Source: Leifsonia shinshuensis
Lineage (GTDB): Bacteria > Actinomycetota > Actinomycetes > Actinomycetales > Microbacteriaceae
DNA: 64,000 bases
Direction: 5' to 3'
Assembly (NCBI RefSeq): GCF_022606355.1
Contig: NZ_JAHHZQ010000001.1
Span: forward strand, 1,054,001-1,118,000
The number at the start of each line of letters is the position of its first letter. The first letter of the stretch is position 1. Below, piece after piece: positions 8,864 to 18,770 of the stretch. Position numbers and translations under genes: made by a program. The notes below the pieces were generated by a model that saw only the letters and a list, made by a program, of their open reading frames with translations, searched no databases and was not told the DNA's origin.

Positions 8864-10057
8864 GTGGACACCAGATTCCCGTCATTCGAGGCCCTCGGCT
8901 TCACGGACGGCGTGCTCCCGTCGGAGTGCCCGTCGCGCATCGTGCTCAACCACGTCACGAGCACCTGGGGCGTTCTCGTGCTCGTCGCCCTCGCCCGCAG
9001 CGACCTCCGCTGGGGCGAACTGCGACGGACAGTGCAGGGCATCAGTGAGAAGATGCTCGCGCAGACCCTGCGCACCCTCGAGCGGGACGGCTTCGTGCTG
9101 CGCACCGCGCAGCCCACCGTCCCGCCGCGCGTCGACTACAGCCTGACCGGCCGGGGCAGGGAGGTCACCGCGCACCTGCTCCCGCTCATGCAGTGGATCG
9201 CGGGCAACGCCGACGACATCCTCACCGGCGTCCCGCCCGCACCGCCCGCTCCCCTCGGCTTCGAGACGGGTCAGGCCTCGATCAGCGGCGACTACCGGGA
9301 CGGCAACGAGGACTCCCTGTACGCGTCCTCCTGGTCGGCGTTCGTCGCCGACGGTGTCGGCGGCCACGCCGCGGGCGAGGTGGCGTCGGCCACCGTCGCG
9401 ATCCGGCTGGCGTCGATGCTGGACGCGACGGAGGGCCGTCTCCCCGGTGAGGACCGTCTCCGCGAGCTCGTCGCGATCGCCAACGCCGACCTCGCGCTGC
9501 GGGTGCGGATGGACTCCACGCTCGCGGGGATGGCGACGACGCTCGTCGGCCTGTTCTCCGGCGGCGAGCAGGTGCTCGTCGCCCACACCGGCGACTCACG
9601 CGCCTACCGCCTTCGCGACGGCAGCCTGGCGCAGGTCACGGAGGACGACTCACTGGTGCGCGAGCTGCTGGCGTCCGGCGCGATCGTCGAGGCGGAGGTC
9701 GCCGATCATCCGCTGCGCTCGGTCGTGACCCACGTGCTGGGCGGCGACCCCGAGGACGCCGCCGCGCTGCACGTGTCAGCGGAACCGCTCCGGCGCGGCG
9801 ACCGCTGGCTGCTGGCGAGCGACGGTCTCACCGACTACGTGCCCGTCGCGGAGGTCGCAGAGACGTTGGATGCGGCGGCCGGCCCGCAGGACGCCGCGGA
9901 CGCCCTCGTCGCGCTGGCGTTGCGCTACAGCGCCCGCGACAACGTGTCGGTGGTGGTCGCCGATGTCGTCGAACTCACCGACCCGCCCGCGTATCACCCG
10001 GCGTTCGGCGGGTCGGCCGCCGCCGATCCGGCGTCGTCCCGCACGCTGGAGGTCTGA
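8864..10057 (+). CDS. HxlR-type regulator fused to a PP2C phosphatase
   Basis: One uninterrupted 397-residue frame holds two complete domains. Residues 20-115 form an HxlR winged helix with the family Cys at position 22 (ECPSRIVLNHV), LRWGELRRTVQGISEKML as the recognition region and VDYSLTGRGRE as the wing. After a Pro-rich linker (123-131), residues 135-370 form a PPM phosphatase: RDGNEDSL, VADGVGGH (D163), GMATTLVG, HTGDSRAYRL, LLASDGLTDY (D320) and ARDNVSVVVADV (D359). All metal-binding Asp residues seem present, so activity is expected. HxlR proteins sense quinones or electrophiles through Cys; PP2C enzymes remove Ser/Thr phosphates, usually opposing Hanks kinases. No kinase gene is nearby. 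No Shine-Dalgarno sequence precedes the GTG, so the mRNA may be leaderless. Confidence 0.88.
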   Translation: MDTRFPSFEALGFTDGVLPSECPSRIVLNHVTSTWGVLVLVALARSDLRWGELRRTVQGISEKMLAQTLRTLERDGFVLRTAQPTVPPRVDYSLTGRGREVTAHLLPLMQWIAGNADDILTGVPPAPPAPLGFETGQASISGDYRDGNEDSLYASSWSAFVADGVGGHAAGEVASATVAIRLASMLDATEGRLPGEDRLRELVAIANADLALRVRMDSTLAGMATTLVGLFSGGEQVLVAHTGDSRAYRLRDGSLAQVTEDDSLVRELLASGAIVEAEVADHPLRSVVTHVLGGDPEDAAALHVSAEPLRRGDRWLLASDGLTDYVPVAEVAETLDAAAGPQDAADALVALALRYSARDNVSVVVADVVELTDPPAYHPAFGGSAAADPASSRTLEV

Positions 10058-10127
10058 CCGGGCGAGTGGCCGTACGGGCCGGGAAGCGCGACCGGCGGCG
10101 ACGCCGGCCCAGCGCGTCGGTCCGGCC

Positions 10128-10772
10128 TCAGGGCGCGGGCGTTCGTGCTTCGAGGGCCGGGCTGCCCACCAGGAGCGCCCACCCGTACTGCGCGCCCGCG
10201 ACGAGGTGGCCGGCCGCCCCGAGCGCGAGCAGCACGCCGGCCGTCACGGTGAGCGGTGGCGAGTCGAGCGCGGGCGGGGCGGCGAGGATCAGCAGCGGGA
10301 ACCCGGTCAGCAGCAACGCCGTGCGGAGTTTGCCGATCCGGGTCGGCCGGAGGATGCGGCCGGCCTGCGGGCGGATCAGGACGAGGCAGCCCAAGACCAG
10401 CTCGGGCGTCACCAGCACCCCTGCGAACCACCACGGCACGAGCCCGAACGCTGCGCAGCTGACGACGATGACGATCACGCCGACCCGGTCGAACAACGGG
10501 TCGAGGCACTGGCCCAGCCGCGACACCAGGCCGAGTCGCCTGGCGAGGTAGCCGTCGACCCAATCGCTCAGCCCGATGACCGCCAGGGTGACGAGCGCCC
10601 ACCCGTACGAGTCGACGGCGAGCAGGACGACGAAGACGGGCAGCAGGAGGCCGCGGACGTAGGTCACCAGGTTCGGGAGCAGGAACCACTGGTCGCGGAA
10701 CCCCGACAACAGCCGCCCGGCCGTTCCACCCGGGTCCGACCCCCGATTGACGTTGATCCCCCGACGACGCAT
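10128..10772 (-). CDS. CDP-alcohol phosphatidyltransferase family protein
   Basis: The 214-residue integral membrane enzyme carries the full family motif DWVDGYLARRLGLVSRLGQC followed by LDPLFD, which supplies the metal- and CDP-binding Asp residues of the D-x2-DG-x2-AR-x8-G-x3-D-x3-D pattern. Five or six membrane helices can be seen. Such enzymes transfer a phosphatidyl group from CDP-diacylglycerol to glycerol phosphate, inositol phosphate or a related alcohol. The acceptor cannot be told from the sequence; similarity to the PgsA/Cls-like actinobacterial set is likely. It stands between convergent and codirectional neighbours with no clear operon. Confidence 0.88.
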   Translation of the reverse strand: MRRRGINVNRGSDPGGTAGRLLSGFRDQWFLLPNLVTYVRGLLLPVFVVLLAVDSYGWALVTLAVIGLSDWVDGYLARRLGLVSRLGQCLDPLFDRVGVIVIVVSCAAFGLVPWWFAGVLVTPELVLGCLVLIRPQAGRILRPTRIGKLRTALLLTGFPLLILAAPPALDSPPLTVTAGVLLALGAAGHLVAGAQYGWALLVGSPALEARTPAP

Positions 10773-10846
10773 GTAGCGAGCGTAGCGCTCTGGTCATCAG
10801 ATATTTCAGCTCAGGGCGATTTGCCAGTATTGAGGGGCGGCGCGCG

Positions 10847-11920
10847 TCAGTTGCCGCGACCACCCAGCGCCCGCGCGTCCTGGCGGCCGGTGATGTCCTT
10901 GCGGAGCTCCTTGGGCAAGGAGAACATGAGGTCCTCCTCGGCCGTCTTGACCTCCTGCACCTCGGAGTAGCCCGCGCCGGAAAGATCCGCGAGGACCTCC
11001 TGCACCAGCACTTCCGGCACGGACGCGCCGCTGGTCACGCCGACGGTCGCGACGCCCTCGAGCCACTCCTGGCGGATCTCGCTCGCGTAGTCGACGCGGT
11101 AGGCCGCCTTCGCGCCGTACTCGAGCGCGACCTCCACGAGGCGCACCGAGTTGGACGAGTTCGCGGAGCCGACCACGATCACGAGGTCGGCGTCCTCCGC
11201 CACCTTCTTGATCGCGACCTGGCGGTTCTGCGTCGCGTAGCAGATGTCGTCGCTGGGCGGGTCCTGGAGGTTCGGGAACCGCTCGCGGAGCCGGCGCACG
11301 GTCTCCATGGTCTCGTCGACCGACAGCGTCGTCTGCGACAGCCAGACCACCTTGTCCGGGTCCTTCACCTCGATGCGGTCGACATCGTCGGGGCCGTTCA
11401 CGAGCGTGACGTGGTCGGGCGCCTCACCCGCGGTGCCCTCGACCTCCTCGTGGCCCTCGTGGCCGATGAGGAGGATCTCGTAGTCGTCGCGGGCGAACCG
11501 CACGGCCTCGCGGTGCACCTTGGTGACCAGCGGGCAGGTGGCGTCGATCGCGAGGAGGCCACGGTCGGCCGCGGCGTTCACGACGGCGGGCGACACCCCG
11601 TGCGCGGAGAACACGACGTGCGCGCCCGTCGGCACCTCGTCGACCTCGTCGACGAAGATCGCGCCCTGCTGCTCGAGCTCGGAGACGACGTGCACGTTGT
11701 GCACGATCTGCTTGCGCACGTATACCGGAGCCCCGTAGTGCTCGAGCGCCTTCTCCACAGCGACGACCGCGCGGTCGACTCCTGCGCAGTACCCGCGCGG
11801 GGCTGCCAGCAGCACGCGCTTGTGTCCCTGGACCGGGATATCCTGAAGCCGCCCGCGCGCACCGGCGTCCCGCTTGACGGGGATCCGGGGCATGGGGAGG
11901 CTGATGGTCGCGTCGCTCAC
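10847..11920 (-). CDS. ispH: 4-hydroxy-3-methylbut-2-enyl diphosphate reductase
   Basis: This 357-residue [4Fe-4S] enzyme catalyses the last step of the MEP isoprenoid pathway, making IPP and DMAPP. The cluster Cys residues and active-site motifs are visible: [55 protein letters not shown] and TSGASVPE. The GTG at 11920 is next to GAGGA with very short spacing, so initiation a few codons downstream at the ATG (11893) is possible. It is divergent from xseA. Isoprenoid supply links it to the cis-prenyltransferase at 19997. Confidence 0.95.
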   Translation of the reverse strand: MSDATISLPMPRIPVKRDAGARGRLQDIPVQGHKRVLLAAPRGYCAGVDRAVVAVEKALEHYGAPVYVRKQIVHNVHVVSELEQQGAIFVDEVDEVPTGAHVVFSAHGVSPAVVNAAADRGLLAIDATCPLVTKVHREAVRFARDDYEILLIGHEGHEEVEGTAGEAPDHVTLVNGPDDVDRIEVKDPDKVVWLSQTTLSVDETMETVRRLRERFPNLQDPPSDDICYATQNRQVAIKKVAEDADLVIVVGSANSSNSVRLVEVALEYGAKAAYRVDYASEIRQEWLEGVATVGVTSGASVPEVLVQEVLADLSGAGYSEVQEVKTAEEDLMFSLPKELRKDITGRQDARALGGRGN

Positions 11921-11966
11921 TCCTCGATCGTACGCGGAGCGCGCTGAAGAACGAATGGGAGGCCGG

Positions 11967-13316
11967 GTGGCACAGGTCGCAGGCAGCACGCCGACGACGA
12001 ACACGCCGACGATGACGCCAGGGCCGCCGACCCTCGACGCCCCGTGGCCGGTCGCGCTGCTCGCCGACCGCATCCGCGGCTGGATCGACCGCCTCGGCAC
12101 CGCGTGGGTGGAGGGCGAGATCACCCAGTGGGGCGTCTCGGGCGGCAACGTCTACGGCAAGCTCAAAGACCTGCGCGAGGACGCGACGATCTCGTTCACC
12201 ATCTGGTCGTCGGTGCGCGCCCGCATCCCCGCCGATCTCAAGCAGGGCGACCGGGTGATCGCCGCCGTCAAGCCCAACTACTGGGTCAAGGGCGGGAGCC
12301 TCACCATGCAGGTCTCCGACATGCGGCACGTGGGCCTCGGCGACCTCCTCGAGCGCCTCGAACGGCTGCGCGCGCAGCTGACGGCCGAGGGGCTGTTCGC
12401 GGCGGATCGCAAGAGGCGCCTCCCGTTCCTGCCGCACACGATCGGGCTGGTCACCGGCAAAGACTCCGACGCCGAGAAGGACGTGCTCCGCAACGCGCAG
12501 CTGCGCTGGCCGGCGGTGCGGTTCCGCGTGGTCCACGCCGCGGTCCAGGGCGACAGGACGCCGACGGAGGTGGTCGCGGCGATCCGCACCCTCGACGCCG
12601 ATCCCGACGTGGAGGTCATCATCGTCGCGCGCGGCGGCGGCGACTTCCAGAACCTCCTGGGCTTCAGCGACGAGCGGGTGGTACGCGCTGCTGCGGAGGC
12701 CCGCACCCCGATCGTGAGCGCGATCGGCCACGAGGCCGACCGCCCGCTGCTCGACGACGTCGCCGACCTGCGCGCCTCCACCCCCACCGACGCCGCGAAG
12801 CGCGTCGTGCCCGACGTCGCGGAAGAGCTTGCCCGCGTGCAGCAGGCGCGCTCCCGCATCGGGATGCGGCTCACCCACCTGCTGAACCACGAGATCGACC
12901 GCATCGGCCATCTGCGCACTCGCCCCGCGCTCGCGTCGTCGGGCTGGATCATCGACTCGCGCGCGCAGGAGCTCACCCGGCAGGTCGCCCGTGGCGCCGA
13001 GCTCGTGGAGCGCCTGGCCGATCGCGAGACCACGCGCATCGCGAACCTGCGCGGACGGCTGCGCGCGCTGTCCCCGCAGGGCACGCTCGACCGCGGGTAC
13101 GCGATCGTGCAGAACGCGGCCGGCCACGTCGTCGGCACGCCCGGCGAAGCGCCGGAGGGCGCCGTGGTGCGCGTCACGGTGGCGGGAGGCGCGTTCGCCG
13201 CCACGGCTGGCGAACGGCTGGCGTCGCCCGCGACCGGGGGAAGCGCCGACCGGGCCGACGAGGATCGAACCGATCGGACCCGGACCGATCCAGCGGCCGC
13301 CCAGCGAGACAAATAG
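11967..13316 (+). CDS. xseA: Exodeoxyribonuclease VII large subunit
   Basis: The roughly 449-residue large subunit degrades single-stranded DNA in both directions with XseB. It has the N-terminal OB fold ([21 protein letters not shown]), the central catalytic domain ([58 protein letters not shown]), and a helical C-terminus ending in [11 protein letters not shown] 11967 is preceded by GGGAGG at 4 nt; ATG 11955 is an alternative with a weaker site. xseB follows 10 bp after the stop. Confidence 0.95.
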   Translation: MAQVAGSTPTTNTPTMTPGPPTLDAPWPVALLADRIRGWIDRLGTAWVEGEITQWGVSGGNVYGKLKDLREDATISFTIWSSVRARIPADLKQGDRVIAAVKPNYWVKGGSLTMQVSDMRHVGLGDLLERLERLRAQLTAEGLFAADRKRRLPFLPHTIGLVTGKDSDAEKDVLRNAQLRWPAVRFRVVHAAVQGDRTPTEVVAAIRTLDADPDVEVIIVARGGGDFQNLLGFSDERVVRAAAEARTPIVSAIGHEADRPLLDDVADLRASTPTDAAKRVVPDVAEELARVQQARSRIGMRLTHLLNHEIDRIGHLRTRPALASSGWIIDSRAQELTRQVARGAELVERLADRETTRIANLRGRLRALSPQGTLDRGYAIVQNAAGHVVGTPGEAPEGAVVRVTVAGGAFAATAGERLASPATGGSADRADEDRTDRTRTDPAAAQRDK

Positions 13317-13326
13317 AATGGGGACC

Positions 13327-13560
13327 ATGCCCACCTCCGAGATCAGCGCGCTCACCTATGAGGAAGCGCGTGACGAGCTCATCCGCGTCGTCGGGGAGCT
13401 GGAGCAGGGCTCCATCACCCTCGAGGAATCGATCGCGCTCTGGGAGCGCGGGGAGGCCCTGGCGCGCCACTGCGAGGAGTGGCTGATCGGAGCGAAGGCG
13501 CGGCTCGACGCCGCTCGCGCCGGCGCGGTCGCCGAGGCGTCGGGAGCGCCTGGCGAATGA
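13327..13560 (+). CDS. xseB: Exodeoxyribonuclease VII small subunit
   Basis: The 77-residue partner of XseA has the family core LTYEEARDELIRVVGELEQG and SITLEESIALWERGEALARHCEEWL, which forms a helical hairpin. ATG 13327 is used; an in-frame ATG at 13318 would add three residues. Its stop overlaps the start of the following gene (ATGA at 13557), indicating translational coupling in an xseA-xseB-DUF4245-carbonic anhydrase run. Confidence 0.95.
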   Translation: MPTSEISALTYEEARDELIRVVGELEQGSITLEESIALWERGEALARHCEEWLIGAKARLDAARAGAVAEASGAPGE

Positions 13561-14228
13561 GCCCTCGCACCAAGCCCCCGGCGGTCGTCGCCGAGCTCGG
13601 GCGTCCGGAGACGCCGGAGGAGACGGCTGCGCGCAAGGCGCAGAACTCGGCGGACCATCGCAATCGGCAGACGGTCAACAACCTCGTCTACTCCCTCATC
13701 GCGACGGTGGCGCTGGTCGCCGTGATCGTCCTGATCGTGCCGCGTGGCAATCCGACGGCGTCGGCTCCCCCAGTCGACTACGCCGCGGTCGCACAGCAGG
13801 CGCAGGGCAGCGAGCCTGACCGGCTGCTCGTGCCGGAGCTCCCCTCCGGGTGGAAGTCCAACAGCGCGCAGCTGCGCACCAAGACCTCCGACGGCGTCGA
13901 CGCCTGGTACATCGGCCTCCTCACGCCCAAGGGCCAGTACATCGGCATCGTCCAGGGCTTCGACGCCAACGACAGCTGGGTCGCCGACCAGGTGAACCGC
14001 ACCCGCATCGCGGGCACCCGCGACATCGACGGCGTGAAGTGGGACGTCTACGACAACCGTTCGGCGGGCTCCAGCGCGGGCAACGTCGCGTACGCGCTGG
14101 CCACGACCGCCGGGAAGAGCACGGTCGTCGTCCTCGGCACCGCGAGCGACGACGAGTTCGCGACGGTCGCCTCGTCGCTGACCGGCCAGCTGCACGACCT
14201 CGGATCCCCGACCCCAGGAGGTAAGTAG
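13557..14228 (+). CDS. DUF4245-like membrane-anchored protein
   Basis: The 223-residue protein has a cytoplasmic N-terminus, one membrane helix (about residues 40-62, YSLIATVALVAVIVLIV) and an extracytoplasmic domain with LPSGWKSNSAQ, WYIGLLTPKGQYIGIVQG and GVKWDVYDNR, as in the actinobacterial DUF4245 family. Function is unknown. Conserved coupling to xseB (ATGA overlap) and position before a carbonic anhydrase gene suggest a stable core operon rather than acquired DNA. Confidence 0.82.
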   Translation: MSPRTKPPAVVAELGRPETPEETAARKAQNSADHRNRQTVNNLVYSLIATVALVAVIVLIVPRGNPTASAPPVDYAAVAQQAQGSEPDRLLVPELPSGWKSNSAQLRTKTSDGVDAWYIGLLTPKGQYIGIVQGFDANDSWVADQVNRTRIAGTRDIDGVKWDVYDNRSAGSSAGNVAYALATTAGKSTVVVLGTASDDEFATVASSLTGQLHDLGSPTPGGK

Positions 14229-14897
14229 ATGCCGACGACCCGCCCAGGCCGCGTCTGGAAGGAACTGCTGGCCGGCAACGAGCGCTTCGTCTCCGGCGCT
14301 CCCCAGCACCCGCGTCAAGACGTGGAGCGGCGAGAGACGCTGGCCCAGGGGCAGAACCCGGTCGCGGCCATCTTCGGTTGCGCCGACTCGCGCCTCGCCG
14401 CCGAGATCATCTTCGACCTCGGTCTCGGCGACGCCTTCGTGGTCCGCAACGCCGGCCAGGTGGCCTCCGACTCGGCGATCGCCTCGCTCGAGTACGCCGT
14501 GGCCGTCCTGAACGTCCCGCTCATCCTGGTGCTCGGTCATGACGCGTGCGGGGCGGTCGCCTCCGCCATCGCGTCCCAGGCCGCCGGCGCCGATCCGCTG
14601 CCACCGCACATCGCACAGCTCATCGCGCCGATCGTGCCGGCGGTGCACCGCGTGGCGGGAACGGCCGCCGACCAGCCTGTCGTCCCGTCCGAGGTCGACG
14701 CGTCAGAGGTCGGCAAGGAGCACCTGCGCGACACCGTGGGCGAGCTGCTGGCGCGCTCCGAGATCCTCAGCGACGCCGTCGCCGCCAACCTCCTCGCCAT
14801 CGTCGGGGCGAACTACCGTCTCCAAGAAGGTCGGGTCGTTCCCGACGCCGTCGTCGGTATGGCCGAACCGGTCGCCGACTCATCGCACGGGCGCTGA
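14229..14897 (+). CDS. Beta-class carbonic anhydrase
   Basis: The 222-residue zinc enzyme interconverts CO2 and bicarbonate. Zinc ligands are C51 (GCADSR), H104 and C107 (GHDACG), with the D53-R55 dyad present. Length and motif spacing are normal for the family. The ATG immediately follows the DUF4245 stop, and AGGAGG lies within the end of the upstream gene, so the two are cotranslated. It is distinct from the shorter carbonic-anhydrase-like protein at 47301. Confidence 0.93.
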   Translation: MPTTRPGRVWKELLAGNERFVSGAPQHPRQDVERRETLAQGQNPVAAIFGCADSRLAAEIIFDLGLGDAFVVRNAGQVASDSAIASLEYAVAVLNVPLILVLGHDACGAVASAIASQAAGADPLPPHIAQLIAPIVPAVHRVAGTAADQPVVPSEVDASEVGKEHLRDTVGELLARSEILSDAVAANLLAIVGANYRLQEGRVVPDAVVGMAEPVADSSHGR

Positions 14898-14928
14898 CGC
14901 GCTCGAGCCCAGAAAGGACAAACACACC

Positions 14929-16335
14929 GTGGTGGACACCCAGGCGGGTACCGAATACCGCATCGAGCACGACACGATGGGCGAGGTGCGGGTTCCCGCA
15001 GCCGCCCTCTACGGCGCGCAGACGCAGCGCGCCGTCGAGAACTTCCCGATCTCGGGATCGGTTCTCGAGCCGGCTCAGATCGCCGCGCTCGCCCGCATCA
15101 AGAAGTCGGCCGCGCTCGCCAACGCGCGCCTCGGCGTCCTCGACGCCGATGTCGCCGAGGCCATCGCCTCCGCCGCGGACGAAGTCGTCAGCGGCGCGCA
15201 CAACGGGGACTTCCCGATCGACGTGTACCAGACCGGTTCCGGCACGTCGTCGAACATGAACATGAACGAGGTGCTGGCGACGCTGGCGACCCGCCGGCTC
15301 GGCCGTCCGGTGCACCCGAACGACCAGGTCAACGCCTCGCAGTCGTCGAACGACGTCTTCCCCACCTCCGTGCACATCGCCGTCACTGGTGCCCTGATCG
15401 ACGACCTCATCCCGGCGCTCGACCACCTCGCGGTGGCGCTCGAAGAGAAGGCGGAGCTGTGGGCCACCGCCGTCAAGTCGGGCCGCACCCACCTCATGGA
15501 CGCCACCCCGGTCACGCTCGGACAGGAGTTCGGCGGCTACGCTGCGCAGATCCGCTACGGCATCGAGCGTGTCCAGGCGGCGCTGACGCGCGTCGCCGAG
15601 GTCCCGCTCGGCGGCACCGCCGTCGGAACCGGCATCAACACCCCGCTCGGCTTCCCGCAGCTCGTGATCGAGCTGCTGACCGCCGAGACGGAGCTGCCGA
15701 TCACCGAGGCCCGCAACCACTTCGAGGCCCAGGCCAACCGCGACGCCCTCGTGGAGGCCTCCGGCGCCCTGCGCACGATCGCCGTCAGCCTGACCAAGAT
15801 CTGCAACGACCTCCGCTGGATGGGTTCCGGCCCCAACACCGGCCTCGGCGAGCTGCACATCCCCGACCTGCAGCCCGGATCGTCGATCATGCCGGGCAAG
15901 GTCAACCCCGTCATCCCGGAGGCCGTGCTGATGGTCGCCGCCCGTGTCGTCGGCAACGACGCCACCATCGCCTGGAGCGGTGCGTCCGGCCTCTTCGAGC
16001 TCAACGTGGCGATCCCGGTCATGGGAACCGCCCTGCTGGAGTCGATCCGTCTGCTGACGCAGGCGAGCCGGGTGCTCGCCGACAAGACGGTCACGGGCCT
16101 CGAGGCCAACCTCGACCGCGCCCGCGCGTTCGCCGAGTCGAGCCCGTCGATCGTGACGCCGCTCAACCGGGTCATCGGCTACGAGGCCGCGGCCAAGGTC
16201 GCCAAGCACGCCGTCGCGCAGGGCATGACCGTGCGGGAGGCCGTGATCGACCTCGGCTTCGTCGAGCGCGGCGAGGTCACCGAGGAGCAGCTCGACTCGG
16301 CACTCGACGTGCTGAGCATGACCCACCCGGGCTGA
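14929..16335 (+). CDS. fumC: Class II fumarate hydratase
   Basis: The 468-residue TCA-cycle enzyme reversibly hydrates fumarate to malate. The superfamily signature [11 protein letters not shown] is present, with [14 protein letters not shown] (substrate site), [13 protein letters not shown] and [13 protein letters not shown] 14929 lies 10 nt after AAAGGA; a second GTG at 14932 is possible. A strong hairpin terminator at 16371-16404 ends the transcript. Confidence 0.96.
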   Translation: MVDTQAGTEYRIEHDTMGEVRVPAAALYGAQTQRAVENFPISGSVLEPAQIAALARIKKSAALANARLGVLDADVAEAIASAADEVVSGAHNGDFPIDVYQTGSGTSSNMNMNEVLATLATRRLGRPVHPNDQVNASQSSNDVFPTSVHIAVTGALIDDLIPALDHLAVALEEKAELWATAVKSGRTHLMDATPVTLGQEFGGYAAQIRYGIERVQAALTRVAEVPLGGTAVGTGINTPLGFPQLVIELLTAETELPITEARNHFEAQANRDALVEASGALRTIAVSLTKICNDLRWMGSGPNTGLGELHIPDLQPGSSIMPGKVNPVIPEAVLMVAARVVGNDATIAWSGASGLFELNVAIPVMGTALLESIRLLTQASRVLADKTVTGLEANLDRARAFAESSPSIVTPLNRVIGYEAAAKVAKHAVAQGMTVREAVIDLGFVERGEVTEEQLDSALDVLSMTHPG

Positions 16336-16370
16336 TCCCGGACGAGCAGCGCTCTCCGATCCGTTCGACC

Positions 16371-16404
16371 GAGGCGCCCCTCCCCGCTGCGGGAGGGGCG
16401 CCTC
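16371..16404. terminator. Bidirectional hairpin between fumC and the prepilin peptidase gene
   Basis: GAGGCGCCCCTCCC-N6-GGGAGGGGCGCCTC is a perfect 14-bp stem between convergent genes. No long T-tract follows. It lies 35 bp after fumC and 8 bp from the opposing stop. Confidence 0.75.
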
Positions 16405-16412
16405 GTCGCACC

Positions 16413-17048
16413 TCACCAGCCGAGTGCGACGGCCCAGAACACCGCGAGCAGAACGGGCCCGAACGGCAGGTCGTCCGCGATGGCGGGCCTGTGCGCGCCC
16501 TTCCCCCGCGCCGTGCCCTCCGCCCGCCCTGCGCCCGCCGCTCCCGCTCCCCTTCCCGCTCCCCGGGACCGCACCACGATGCCGGCCGCGAGCGCGCCGA
16601 GGACGAGCGATCCGACCACCAGCGAGCACACTGCCCCGAGTACGGCGGCCGCGGGCTCCGCCTCCGGAGGCGCCCGTTCGGTCACCAGCGCGGCCAGAGC
16701 GGCCGCGAGCACGGCGGCCAGCTTCACATCGCCCATCCCGAGTCCGCCGCCGGACGCGAGCACCAGGAACACGGCCAGCACACCGAGCCCGCCCAGCGCC
16801 GCAGCCACCATCACGATCGGGCCGCCACCGCTCAATGCGCTCCACACGGCCCCCACGCCGACGAAGGCGACTCCCGGCAGCACCAGCGCATCGGGCAGCC
16901 GTCGTTCCCGAAGGTCGTACTGCACCAGGGCGGCCGTCACGGCGGCCACGTAGAGCGTGCCCACCGCGGCCGGTCCAGCGTCGCGTGCCCCCAGCAGAGC
17001 GACGCCCAGACCGGCCGCGAGAGCGATCCGGATCGGTGTTTCCCCCAT
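16413..17048 (-). CDS. A24-type prepilin peptidase, catalytic domain only
   Basis: The roughly 211-residue polytopic membrane protein has the two catalytic Asp motifs of TFPP peptidases: QYDLRERRLPD and GMGDVKL (GxGD). The N-terminal methyltransferase/zinc domain of PilD is missing, as in TadV/FlaK-like and many actinobacterial members. It would cleave type IV-like prepilins at the membrane. A Gly/Ala/Arg-rich cytoplasmic loop of about 35 residues interrupts the last helices. No pilin genes are in the window. The start is uncertain: GTG 17054 and ATG 17048 both lack a good ribosome-binding site. Confidence 0.82.
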   Translation of the reverse strand: MGETPIRIALAAGLGVALLGARDAGPAAVGTLYVAAVTAALVQYDLRERRLPDALVLPGVAFVGVGAVWSALSGGGPIVMVAAALGGLGVLAVFLVLASGGGLGMGDVKLAAVLAAALAALVTERAPPEAEPAAAVLGAVCSLVVGSLVLGALAAGIVVRSRGAGRGAGAAGAGRAEGTARGKGAHRPAIADDLPFGPVLLAVFWAVALGW

Positions 17049-17151
17049 GACCACACGCTAGGCGTGCGTCCCTGGCGGGATCACGATTCCACAGGGAATA
17101 CCTGAATCCCAGGATTCCCCACAATGAGGCGGATTCTTTCACCCGAGCCTT

Positions 17152-17202
17152 CATCAAGGCCCGTCACGCATCAAGGCCCGTCACGCATCAAGGCCCGTCG
17201 CG
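17152..17202. repeat. Three tandem 17-bp repeats
   Basis: CATCAAGGCCCGTCACG occurs twice without change (17152-17168 and 17169-17185) and a third time with one substitution (17186-17202). The array lies between the 5' side of the prepilin peptidase gene and the stop of phoH. It could be a protein-binding array or a simple minisatellite; there are too few copies and no spacers for CRISPR. Confidence 0.85.
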
Positions 17203-17209
17203 CACCGGC

Positions 17210-18553
17210 TCAGGCGAGTTCGTTGCCCTCCAGCATCTCCGTCACGAGCGCCGCGATCGCCGACCGCTCCGAGCGGGTCAGGGTGATGTGCGCGAACAGC
17301 GGGTGACCCTTCAGCGTCTCGATCACCGAGGCGACGCCGTCGTGTCGGCCGACGCGCAGGTTGTCACGCTGGGCCACGTCGTGCGTCAGGACGACCCGCG
17401 AGTTCTGGCCGACACGGCTCAGCACCGTGAGGAGCACGTTGCGCTCCAGCGACTGCGCCTCGTCCACGATCACGAAGGCATCGTGGAGCGAACGGCCGCG
17501 GATGTGGGTCAGCGGCAGCACTTCCAGGATTCCCCGGTCCAGCACCTCGTCCAGCACGTTCTGCGAGACGAGCGCGCCGAGGGTGTCGAAGACCGCCTGA
17601 CCCCAGGGATTCATCTTCTCGCCCTGGTCGCCGGGAAGGTAGCCGAGCTCCTGGCCGCCCACCGCGTAGAGCGGCCGGAAGACCATGATCTTCTTGTGCT
17701 GCTGGCGCTCCAGCACAGCCTCCAGCCCGGCGCACAACGCGAGCGCCGACTTGCCGGTACCGGCGCGACCGCCGAGCGACAGGATCCCCACCTCGGGGTC
17801 GAGCAGGAGGTCGATCGCCAGCCGCTGCTCCGCGCTGCGGCCGTGCAGTCCGAAGACGTCGCGGTCGCCGCGGACCAGCTTGACCTCACCGGCCGCCACG
17901 ACGCGACCGAGGGCGGATCCGCGGTCGGAGTGCACGATGAGGCCGGTGTTCACGGGGAGACCGTCGATTAGCGGAGTGCGCATCCACTCCTCCTCGTAGA
18001 GGTCGCTCATCTGGTCGCTGCCGAGCGAGATCTCTGCGAGCCCGGTCCAGCCGCTGTCGACGACCTGCTCGTGCCGGTACTCCTCGGCCGCCAGACCGAT
18101 CGACGAGGCCTTCACACGCATGGGGAGGTCCTTGGAGACGACCGTGACGGCCAGACCGTCGTTCGCGAGGTTCATCGCGACCGCGAGGATGCGGGAGTCG
18201 TTGTCGCCGAGCTGCATCCCGCTCGGCAGTACCGACATGTTGGAGTGGTTGAGCTCCACGCGCAGCGAGCCGCCGTCGCCGACCGGGATCGGGAAGTCGA
18301 GCCGCTCGTGCTGGACGCGCAGGTCGTCCAGGTTGCGCAGCGCTTGCCGCGCGAAGTATCCGATCTCCGGATCGTTCCGCTTGCCCTCCAGCTCGCTCAC
18401 GACGACGACAGGGATGACGACAGCGTGCTCGGCGAACCGGAAGATCGCCTTGGGGTCGGACAGCAGCACCGACGTGTCGAGCACGTATGTGCGCTCGCTC
18501 TGACGGATGCCGCTCGATGCCGACTCGAACTGCCGGGTTCCTGATTCAGCCAC
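17210..18553 (-). CDS. PhoH-family ATPase with N-terminal PIN domain (PhoH2 type)
   Basis: The 447-residue protein begins with a PIN ribonuclease domain ([43 protein letters not shown]) in residues 25-165. It ends in a PhoH P-loop ATPase domain with Walker A GRAGTGKS and Walker [11 protein letters not shown]. PhoH2 proteins are ATP-dependent RNA helicase/RNases of actinobacteria. GTG 18553 is favoured because GGGAG lies 6 nt upstream. The protein is cytoplasmic. It forms a single-gene unit. Confidence 0.92.
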   Translation of the reverse strand: MAESGTRQFESASSGIRQSERTYVLDTSVLLSDPKAIFRFAEHAVVIPVVVVSELEGKRNDPEIGYFARQALRNLDDLRVQHERLDFPIPVGDGGSLRVELNHSNMSVLPSGMQLGDNDSRILAVAMNLANDGLAVTVVSKDLPMRVKASSIGLAAEEYRHEQVVDSGWTGLAEISLGSDQMSDLYEEEWMRTPLIDGLPVNTGLIVHSDRGSALGRVVAAGEVKLVRGDRDVFGLHGRSAEQRLAIDLLLDPEVGILSLGGRAGTGKSALALCAGLEAVLERQQHKKIMVFRPLYAVGGQELGYLPGDQGEKMNPWGQAVFDTLGALVSQNVLDEVLDRGILEVLPLTHIRGRSLHDAFVIVDEAQSLERNVLLTVLSRVGQNSRVVLTHDVAQRDNLRVGRHDGVASVIETLKGHPLFAHITLTRSERSAIAALVTEMLEGNELA

Positions 18554-18770
18554 GACCACTCCCACCCCGCCGCTCCGCTTCCGCAGGAGCCGGCGGATAC
18601 TTTGGCGAGCCGGCCAGTGGGTTCCGAAACGAACTTATGTGGCCGTCTCGATCGGGCGCCGTGCCCGATGAGTCGAACGTACGCCGCACCGCCGACACGA
18701 GGAGTCCCGACGACCGCGTGTCGCGTTTCGTTCAGGTGAACATTCGCCCCCAGTTGTGGGAGGCGCGCGA

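Noticed and set aside
17152-17202. Possible CRISPR array
   Set aside because: Three adjacent 17-bp units without spacers and no cas genes in the window.
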